DNA from: Chloranthus sessilifolius
Lineage: Eukaryota > Streptophyta > Magnoliopsida > Chloranthales > Chloranthaceae
DNA length: 64,000 nucleotides
NCBI GenBank assembly: GCA_021018995.1
Contig: CM037593.1
Coordinates: forward strand, 10,134,088-10,198,087
Reading direction: 5' to 3'
Shown here: positions 55,831 to 64,000 of the stretch, one piece after another
How positions within the stretch are numbered: the stretch's first letter is position 1
Layout: each line of letters starts with the position of its first letter
Notes under the pieces: generated by a model
Databases searched by the model: none
Told to the model about the DNA's origin: nothing
The model's input: the letters and a program-made list of their open reading frames with translations, nothing else
Made by a program: the position numbers and the translations under genes

Positions 55831-57187
55831 TCTCTATCATATGACTTAACACAATAAATGGTCATCATTTCATCCATATTTGACTGCTTTGAATTATATA
55901 ATAGATATTTTATTTTATACCAATCTTTTGCATTAAACATATTTAGAACATGACCTTCAAATCCGATGGCTAAGATGAAGTTTTCATTTGGCATAAGTCC
56001 TCCAAACACCAAGTCTTTCCTTTAAAGGATAACTCTAATTATACCAATCAGATTTCTAAGTGCACTACATTCGAAAAATCATTAACTGATGTGAACCAGA
56101 TGATAGAGATCGATTTTCTTTTCAATCTTCCACATAATGGAGCTTGAGATCAATGGTGTACCATCAGACAGTCAATTAATGGTTTCTATTGCATACATCC
56201 CAAAAAAATGATCGAAAATTATGGGCACGCATCATACTCAAACGTGATTTTCGATCACTTTTTGGGATGTTTTATTTGTACCACATGCAATAAAAAATTA
56301 ATTGTTAGTACACTCATGATCTCAAGATCTACGATTTGGACGAAAACGACCGTTATTGTATGATTCAAAACAGTCAATGGTATTCGGCTATGGTGTCATT
56401 CAAAATTGATTTCCAATTCGATCTTCTATATGATGATCCTGAGGTAAATTGTGTACCATTAGACGATCAATTTTTAATCTGCGTGACACACATCCCAAAA
56501 CAGTAACTGAAAATCATGTGGCAGACATCATGCTCAAACATGATTTTCGATCGCGCTTTGAAACATGCAACACCTAAAATAAAAAATTGATTGTCGGTAC
56601 ACCCATGATCTCATACATTATAGGGAAGATTGTGCGACAAACAATCTCCATCTTCTGATTCACAATAGTTAATGGTTATTGGTTATAGTACCATAAAAAA
56701 TTCGGTCATTGTAAATAGAACGGTTCGATTTTCGTTTTAATCTTTCATCCCAAAAAATAACTGGAAACCATGTGGCACACGAAAACATGATCATGTGCAT
56801 ACCATCAAAAGGGCAAAGAGTCATGTAGTTTACTAATTTTTGGAACATAACAAGAATTTGGTTCATGCAATTGGCAGACCACCTCACATCATTTGACATT
56901 CAATCGATTTATTGGTTATATAGTTAAACACTTAGAATCATTAACTATAAATCTCATAAAAATGAATATGCATTACACATGGTGCCAAAATAAAAAATTT
57001 AACTGAAAATGTGGCAGAAGATGTATAATAATCACTTGTACCACGTATCAGTATATGGTGTCAAAATTGTGTCCCATATATAAAATCTCTAACCTTAATT
57101 TTACACACATGTCATCATTTTAAAGCCACATGATTCACATGATCATCATATAAATTATATTTATGTTAAAATAATATTAAAAAATAC
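55829..57187 (-). repeat. Copy 2 of the 1.2-1.35 kb repeat (second Helitron-like 3' half)
   Basis: Same orientation as copy 1 and longer by an internal block of about 190 bp. On the minus strand it is followed directly by AAAAGTAAAAATAGTCTC, the inside of a Helitron 5' end, while the last 90 bp with hairpin and CTAG are missing. This is the arrangement expected of two Helitrons head to tail with a small deletion at the junction. Confidence 0.75.
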
Positions 57188-57734
57188 AGCCAACAATGTA
57201 ACACTAGGACACATTTGTTGGGTCTGGCCCCTGAGAATTTAGTAATGAGGGGCTTCGGAATCCGTGTCGGTCAAGCTCCAGCTTATATCATCATCCTCAT
57301 CCTGCAAGCTATCGAGAAGCACATATCGGAGTGGGATTTTGTCAGCAAAGCATGGCAGATGCAGATCATCTTACCTCTCTTATTATGTTGCCAATTTTGT
57401 AGAGAAATTTAGCTGTTCAACTCAAAAGGTGAGAAGAAATTGCGAGATCTTATTTCTGTGACTTAAATAGCACTATTTTATTTCTGAACTCACCAAATTT
57501 GTCCTCAGGGTCATCAGCACCTTCTTTGAAGTTCAGTAAGCCAATTTCTTATGACCTGATCCTTGGCTTGCTTTACCCTTTGCTTTTTCCGGCATGGCGG
57601 TGCTTGCTGATGGTGTACTTCGACCACTTTTCTAGCTCTTTGTTAACATACCACACTAAATTTAACGTCTTTCTTTTATGCCAGTTTACACAATAGTTTT
57701 TTCTTTAGTTTTCGAGTAATGCAATGTAGATCTC
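57188..57734. other. Unassigned, coding-like patches without a known family
   Basis: 57215-57410 (+) has an open frame with ENLVMRGFGIRVGQAPAYI and higher GC, and 57499-57695 (+) has another, but neither resembles a family I know. They may be scraps of host transcripts. The sequence ends where the LINE begins. Confidence 0.25.
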
Positions 57735-60320
57735 AATTAGTAACAACAAAACCCATATTATGTTGATCCCCAAAGTAAAGCACCCCAGAACTATGGCTGA
57801 GTTTAGGCCTATCAGCTTGTGTAATGTGATCTAAAACGTCATTACTAAAATGCTGGCTAATAGAGTTAAACTCATCCTACCCTCTATTATCTCTAAATCC
57901 CAAAGTGCATTCATCAATGGCCACCTTATTACTGACAATATCCTTATGGCCATTGATCTAGCCCATCATCTCAACAATAAAAGATATGGACGCAAAGGTG
58001 ATTGTGCTCTGAAACTCGACATGAGCAAGGCTTGTGATAGAGTTGAATAGCCATTTTTTGAAAATTCTCTCTTAAAGATTAGTATTGATCCCAGATGGGT
58101 GAGTCTTATCATGGGATGCATCAACTCGGTATCATATTCCTTTCTCATAAATGGAAGTATTGTTGGCAATGTTGTCCCACATAGAGGTATGACAATATCA
58201 CCATCCCTTTTCATCATTTGTGCTGAAATCTTCTCATCCCTTCTTACCAAAAGTGTCCAAGAGAGCCATATGTCAGACATCAAAATCTGTAGAGGTGCCC
58301 ATTGTGTTTTCCATTTATTTTTTGCAGATGACAGCATCATTTACACCCGAGGTGAGGAAAAACAAAATCCGCAAAGTTCTCAATATCCTTACTCCCGATG
58401 AAGATGCATCGGGGCAAAAAATCAATTTTGAGAAGTCTGCAATTAGTTTCAGCAAAAACGTTCCCATCAATACTCATGATACTATGAGACGGATCCTTCA
58501 TGTTAGGGAGGTCTCAAATCATGAGAAGTACCTTGGGCTTCCTTGTGTGGTGGATAGATCGAAGGCTAGAGTTTTTTATGTTATCAAAGATAGAGTGCAA
58601 AAGAAAACTCAAGGATGGAAGGAGAAACTCCTCTCTAAAGCTAGCAAAGAAATTTTGATTAAATTGGTTGCTCAGGCCATTCCCACTTACACAATGAATT
58701 GCTTCAAGATCCCAAAACATTTCCTCCAAGAACTGAATAGTATTATACCAAAATTCTGGTGGGGACAAAACAATAAGGAGAGGAGCATTAATTGGATCGC
58801 ATGGAACAAACTATGTGAATTGAAAAATAAAGATGGTATAGGGTTCCGTGAATTGGAAGCTTTCAACAAAGCAATGTTGGTGTCTAGAGAATCACCCTCA
58901 ATCTATCGTGGCCAGGCTTTTAAAAGCTAAAGACTATCCAAGGTCGACTTTTAGTTGGGGCCAAAAGAGGTACCAATTCCTCCTATACCTGGCAGAGTAT
59001 AATTTGGGGAATAAGAGAAATGGAAAGTGGCCTGATTTGGTGAGTGGGATCCGGAAAAGACATAAATATTTGGGACGATGGATGGGTACCAAGACCTACG
59101 ACTTTCAAGGTGTATACACCGAAACTCGATACTGCTCCGATATTGTTTTCTGAATTGATTGACCAAAACTCTTTTGTTTGGAATGAAGGCCTAATTCGAT
59201 CAATTTTCCTCCAAGAAGATGCAGACGCTATTCTCCAAATTCCTTTTGCCGAGATCACTCACCAGAGACAAAAAAGCTTGGGCTTTCTTAAATAACAGGA
59301 GATTCTCAGTGAAAATGGCTTACCACGTGGCACATCAAGAGCAAGTATCTCATGGCAGCACAAGTAACATGGATGAAACAGAATTTGGAAAGAGAGATGG
59401 AATTGTCAAATGCCAAACAAAACTAAGTGCTTTGCTTGGAGAGCTTGCAAAAATATTCTCTCTGTCCGTAAAAATTTACAAGCCAAAATTAGTGGTATTG
59501 ATACTACTTGTGAAGTATGTGGGGCGGAACCCGAGGATATCAGCCATGCCTTAAGAGATTGCGACCAAGCAGCAAGAACTTGGTTCCTTTGTCCATTTAG
59601 AGGTCGTGTGCATTTGTCAAAGGACCAAGATTTCTTTACATGGGTGGAACAATTCATAGCAAGGCAAGGTAAAGAACATCTCAATACCCTTTCCACTATT
59701 GCTTGGGCGGTCTGGGGTGCTAGAAACAAACTGGCAAAAAACAGAGGATGTGGGGAAGATTACACAGTTTGCGGTTGATTATCTCACTGAAATATCTGGA
59801 GGCTAACAAACCGGCATCGATTTCTACAGTAACCTCCTACGAAAGGTGGTTTCCTCCTCCACGAGAACTATACAAAATTAATGTTGATGCTGCTTGGAGT
59901 TGTTATTCAAAAGAAGCAGGGATCGGAGTCATCATCAGAAATTCTGAGGCTAAACTGATTGGAGCCATGGCGAAAAAGATCCGAGGGGTCCTAGTGCTGA
60001 AAATGGTGAAATGAGGGCTGCGCTTGAGGGTGTTATATTGGCTAAAGAGTTGGGGCTGAAAATTATTATACTTGAAAGTGATGGTTCTAATGTGATCACA
60101 AGTCTCAATGATGCATCGATCAACCTTTCTTCCAATTGTATGATCATTCACTCCATTAAAGATGCTTTAACGTTCTTTGCACACTACCAGCGCATCAGCT
60201 AATATGATAGCTGTTTGAATTCGGAATCTGATTATGTATGGGTGGAAGAAATTCCATCACCGGTCTATGATGTTGTAATCTCTGAATTTATTTGACACTT
60301 TTCTTCTTATCAAAAAAATT
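57735..60320 (+). mobile_element. L1-type LINE with RNase H, 5'-truncated
   Basis: This contains ORF2 from inside reverse transcriptase to the 3' end. The RT start has [11 protein letters not shown] and SQSAFINGHLITDNILMA; then ALKLDMSKACDRVEW, a GMTISPSLFIICAE palm segment (family GLRQGDPLSPYLF) and an intact FADD box (about 58320). EKYLGLPCVVDRSK and KEILIKLVAQAIPTYTMNCF follow. The zf-RVT domain is at 59410-59640 (FAWRACKNILSVRKNL, C-x2-C in CEVCG, H and C in HALRDC). RNase H is at 59870-60200 with NVDAAW, GEMRAALEGV and LESDGSNVI, i.e. Asp, Glu, Asp. Many frameshifts are present. It ends at a short A tract (60312-60318). Endonuclease and ORF1 are absent. Confidence 0.88.
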
Positions 60321-60322
60321 AA

Positions 60323-60581
60323 GGCCCTGTTGGCAATCCTCTTCCAAAAAGCACTTTCTAAGTGACGAAATGTTGGCTCAGAAGCACATTTTATCCAAAG
60401 AGATGACCACCTCTAGCTAAAATGGTGTTGTATTGAGAAGCTGCCCAATGATGCTTCTGACACAACACATTTTCGACATGTGATCTACTTTTTGAGAAGC
60501 AGTATTTGAGAAGTAGCATATAAACCACCTCTTCACAGCACTTGGAAAGTGCTTTTTGGAGAAGAGTTACGAAACAAGGCC
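60323..60581. mobile_element. Tourist-type MITE (PIF/Harbinger), 259 bp
   Basis: Termini are GGCCCTGTTGGCAAT and, reverse-complemented, GGCCTTGTTTCGTAA. TAA flanks both sides (60320-60322, 60582-60584), the target preference of PIF/Harbinger elements. Internal sequence shows inverted similarity (AAAAAGCACTTTC/GAAAGTGCTTTTT). It sits at the last bases of the LINE's A tail. Confidence 0.88.
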
Positions 60582-60584
60582 TAA

Positions 60585-61357
60585 ACTTTTTTATCTTCCT
60601 TTAACTTTGCTTGGAGACTCATCTACTAATTTTGGGAGTTGCTATTGTCAGCCCGAACTTTGCTGTTGGCAGTTGGCTTATCAAAGGAAAACAAAGCATC
60701 TTTTTTGTAAAATCCTTTTGCCCTATATATGTTATGCACAGCCCTCGTCTATTTCCAGTTCTTCTCCTTTTACACGAGTTTTTGGTGGGGCTTCTTCGCT
60801 GAAAAACAAACACTAGGTCCGCTCTGCTTGCATATGGGTCATGTCCAAGCTCTTTTTCTTCATCTCTATTTGAGCCATGAGAGGCATTTTTGCAGATTTA
60901 TGTGTCTTTCTTCCTGATAATGTTTTTAATCTCTATGGGTTTTGTTTGACGACGTCTGGAAGGAGAAGACAAATCTAGTGATGGTTCAAGAGTCTCCATA
61001 TGGGATAGAGAGGGTGTTCAAGTTCTCTAGTTAGAGATTGCGAACCAGAGATCACACGGCTCACTGGAAAATTGTGAGGTTGCAACTAATTTAAAAGAAA
61101 GAATTAGTATTTTGAGTTGTGATTTGAAAGCTATGATGTAAAGATTTATGGTGCCAAACAATGGCGTGAAATGTGATATGTCGTATGATTTATCACAGTT
61201 AACCATTGAATTATTATTATTACAGAGATTTGAAGTGGTGGGTTTTCCTGTGAGATTTTGACCGAAACCAAGGCCACAATAGCCACAAAATAGAGACGAA
61301 AAGTTGAAGAATGCCATCAGAGAGAAAGAGAGAGAGAGATGTTGAACACTCATAAAA
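60585..61357. other. Unassigned, transcript-like sequence
   Basis: No domain is recognised. 60600-60920 is T-rich with modest open frames. 61090-61210 carries GATTTGAAAGCTATGATGTAAAGATTTATGGTGCCAAA, a diverged piece of the element at 61358-61752. GA-rich sequence lies at 61318-61342. Confidence 0.35.
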
Positions 61358-61752
61358 TGGAGCAACTACTTACACACGAGATTTGTGCTGTTGCACTTAG
61401 TTAAAAAGAATGACTAGCTATATTTGGGATTTGTGCCATGTGAAGCATCATCTAAGCCGTTTGATTTGAGGACCATGGTGTAAAGATTCTTGGTGCCAAA
61501 GATTGGCATTAAACACTATTTTGATCATATCATTCAAGGCAGTTAAAGCCCATCATCTGATTCAATAGTTAACTTAATTGAATCAGATGATAGAGATTGT
61601 TTTTCGTGCTGATCTTTGGAACCAAAGATTTTTACGTCATGGCCTTCAAATCAGATGACTTAGATGGTGTTTCAAGTGACAGGTCTAGAAATATCAAGTC
61701 TTAATTTTAAATGTGCAATGGTAAAAATCTCATGTGCAAGTAGTTGCTCCCC
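61358..61752. mobile_element. Foldback MITE with GGAGCAACTACTT termini
   Basis: Left GGAGCAACTACTTACACACGAGATTT and right (inverted) GGAGCAACTACTTGCACATGAGATTT; further inside, CATCATCTAAG-CGT-TGATTTGA is mirrored about a centre near 61570 (TGATTCAATAGTTAACTTAATTGAATCA). The flanks CTCATAAAA and CCCATAAAT match at 7 of 9 positions, hinting at a 9-bp Mutator-type duplication. Confidence 0.75.
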
Positions 61753-61794
61753 CCATAAATTCATGGGGTACTTTTGTTTGCGCCCACGCATTCT

Positions 61795-62135
61795 CTTAAA
61801 GTGCCCACATCCCAGACCGCTTGATTACTTCAAACCAGATGATGATCGGTTTTCACCCTGATCTTCCACACAATAGGTTTTGTGACCATGACGCACCTAT
61901 CAGACGGTCAGTGTTTAATTCCATGTGTCACAAGTCCTCAAAAAATTGGCCCTTGAATCATATGGCACACATCCCTTTCAACTGTGAATTTAGGGCCCCT
62001 TTTTTTTATATGTGACATGAAATCAAAAACTGACCGTCCGATAGGTGTGCCGTGATCTCAAGATCTATTATATGAACGATCGGGGTGAAAATTGATCTCC
62101 ATCATCTGATCCAAAGTAATCAATGATTTTCAATG
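61795..62135. mobile_element. Foldback element, member F
   Basis: The left arm TTGATTACTTCAAACCAGATGATGATCG...CTGATCTTCCACACAATAGG...GCACCTATCAGACGGTCAGT is mirrored by ACTGACCGTCCGATAGGTGTGCC...GAACGATCGGGGTGAAAATTGATCTCCATCATCTGATCCAAAGTAATCAA. The centre lies near 61975. It is closest to member B. Confidence 0.8.
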
Positions 62136-62395
62136 GTCATGGTCGCTTTCAAAGAATACGTAGCCGCACTAACAGAGGTGCCCAAAATCATGTTGCATTG
62201 CCGACCCTATCACCAATGCACAGCATGCCAGCTGTGTGGCGTGCATGAACATGCCCGGGCCTCTATCCTCTTTAAGGCTGCACGCTTCTCTCAAGGTCTA
62301 CATGGCTTGCATGCCGTGCGCTGTGATCCAAGCGGTCGCTCTGGACAGCCTTAAAGTATGTGCCCATAAATTTGGAAATGGGCTGTGTTATAGGG
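62136..62395. other. Unassigned GC-richer stretch
   Basis: A more GC-rich patch with repeated GCATGC/TGCATG words (62215-62315) and no recognised reading frame. Confidence 0.35.
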
Positions 62396-62510
62396 TGGAC
62401 AATATTACAGGCAGCTTATGTGGCATGATGTGACTGGCTGTGCTCGCAGTGGTACCCAAGCACTGCAGCCAGTCATATCGTGCCACATAAGCTGCCTGCA
62501 ATATTGTCCA
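62396..62510. repeat. Near-perfect 45-bp inverted repeat (hairpin)
   Basis: The left arm 62396-62440 (TGGACAATATTACAGGCAGC...) and right arm 62466-62510 pair at 44 of 45 positions as RNA (two of them G-U), with one A-C mismatch. The 25-base loop has a further TGCT/AGCA pairing. It could be a tiny MITE or a small-RNA precursor. No flanking duplication was found. Confidence 0.85.
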
Positions 62511-64000
62511 TAAAAAATTGTCCAGCATTAATCATTTTCCTTTGGTAACTGATGAAAAGTAGAAATACAATAGAGTGCGGTAATTTAAGCTTAACCTTTT
62601 CTCTCCAGACCAAGAGTTGGTTTTGCTTGGTCAGGAAGAGAGCGAGATGCATTTGAATCAGATGCTTCACACTTAGAGCTCCTCTATGATGGGCGATTTG
62701 GTCATGCAGGATGGGTAAGTGGACGTCCACATGACCCTGTGACGCACAGATTTTCATGCATTTCAAAGCCCGTGCGGTTCTAGATGCCTAACCAACATGG
62801 ACGGTTCAAGATGCCTTCCAAGTAAGGAGTGGTTGTTCACTTCCTCCGATTGTCTATATAACACAACATTAGTGTACATACACCCAGATTATTATTTTGC
62901 TACCAACACACGACCAATATTCAAAGTACGCATTCTTTGCAAAAAAAGTGTATTTCATATCAACTTCTACTTTTTGTGCATTTCTGGTCAAGAACAACAA
63001 TTTTTATAAACCAACACAAACTTTCGCTATCTGCACACCACTTTATTTTTGTTTTCGAAAAGAAAAAAAATTAACAATGTCATCCGTAACAGTCGTAAGT
63101 TCCTCCCCATTTGATTGAGGACTAATACTATATAAGAAACATTTAAACATAGGACTAGGAGCATCCATTTTAGGCTGCATTGCATACATTTTTTTTTAAT
63201 CATTTAAAGCGTTCCATGTGATGGCATCATGTGAAGCCAAGTGATTAAAGTACGCCTTGTGTTAAATATACGGACCAACTGCCCAAGGAGTGCAGTGGCA
63301 CTATGGCCTCACTGCCCAAGAAGTACAGACACTACATGCAGCCAATGGTGAATGCGAAGGCAATGGGCTAAGCTCAGAAGAGAAGCAACCCCCTGCTGGG
63401 GAAGTTAAATCTATGCTCCAGTCAAGAGCTCGACCCACAAAGTACAAGTGCACCCTTGACCCCAACAAACCAACCCCAAAGGCAGGTGGGTTGGATTTGG
63501 GATAGCCAGAAGCATGTACTCCCGGAATCCTAGTCAATGACAGTTCCAGTCTTGCATTAAGTCGATCTCAATGATCAAATTCTTTTGAGAGATCGTAAAT
63601 ATCCGGAAAAAAGAACAGAAGCTTGGATTATTGGGTTGTCAAGCAGTAGGTATCAGCTTATAGTAGATCCTCCATATTCTACCATTATTGCTATTGATAT
63701 CAATTCCAGGATAATGAACCAGTATTATCAATAAACAACCATCAAAATGATAGTGGAGTACCTACAGCAAATGAACAAAACTTCATGGATTGGAAATCAG
63801 TAATTGCAACATAAATGTCTAGGATGTTAGTGTTGCAATTCTATAAACCTCTGAGATAACAATTCTACCCACCAAAATACATTAACAGAAATTGCAGTTT
63901 TTTCCCCTCCTTTGGCTAGTAACTAATCCATATCACTGTAAGAAGTTTTTCTAACTTGAATTACATATCTATGAAAGAAAAGACTTCCTCAAGTTTCACT
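62511..64000. other. Unassigned sequence to the window end
   Basis: No recognised gene. 63280-63510 is GC-richer with frames on both strands but no family resemblance. The remainder is AT-rich and without visible repeat structure. Confidence 0.35.

Noticed and set aside
52249..57187. The 1.2-1.35 kb direct repeats as LTRs of one retrotransposon
   Set aside because: The copies lack TG...CA ends, primer-binding site and polypurine tract, and the Helitron 3' hairpin lies just outside copy 1.
62133..62354. Cysteine-rich plus-strand frame as a small secreted peptide
   Set aside because: No signal peptide or recognised Cys pattern; the frame follows GCATGC-rich sequence.
63290..63537. Overlapping frames on both strands as a gene
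   Set aside because: No family resemblance, no splice context, and both strands are equally open owing to composition.

Overview
This is a transposon-packed stretch of a plant nuclear genome. Plant signs are LTR retrotransposons primed by the initiator-methionine tRNA, chromovirus, Copia, L1 and RTE retroelements, Tourist and hAT MITEs, a piece of plant mitochondrial small-subunit rRNA, and split gene fragments that match plant proteins. The AT-rich sequence and deep nesting suggest an angiosperm with a large genome. I cannot place it to genus. There is no operon-like organisation, and I found no tRNA gene, CRISPR array or prokaryotic system.

Host genes are few. The best is the C-terminal half of a RAB7/RABG3 GTPase (three exons, 17104-19009, + strand): reading frame, splice sites and prenylation motif are intact, but no 5' exons lie in the window. 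There is also a broken two-exon piece of L-2-hydroxyglutarate dehydrogenase (28777-29455, +), one broken apyrase exon (51690-51814, -), and a nuclear copy of mitochondrial rrn18 (50665-51283).

Layout. 1-1782: RTE LINE remnant and unassigned sequence. 1783-8151: chromovirus with a perfect 5-bp target duplication, carrying a nested hAT MITE (4201-4373) and a nested solo LTR (5252-6336). 9571-16235: antisense L1-type LINE, itself split by a hAT MITE (11257-11798). 16300-19400: the Rab gene and small repeats. 21111-23707: a 2.6-kb solo LTR. 23863-28740: foldback elements, MITEs and a Copia fragment. 28777-29455: dehydrogenase pseudogene. 29520-35886: a young, internally deleted Copia element whose two LTRs differ at two positions by eye. 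36000-42880: low-information repeats. 42882-45975: 5' half of a second chromovirus. 46860-48625: Copia tail, hAT MITE and tandem repeats. 50665-52060: NUMT, apyrase and LINE fragments. 52156-57190: Helitron-like material in head-to-tail arrangement. 57735-60320: a 5'-truncated L1 LINE with an RNase H domain, followed directly by a Tourist MITE. 61358-62510: foldback elements and a near-perfect 45-bp hairpin.

The genes do not form a pathway. The main biology is the insertion history, which target-site duplications let one order. A recurring oddity is dense palindromic GATCGATC-type arrays inside LTRs of apparently different families. All similarity calls are by eye from protein and DNA motifs; no database search was run.
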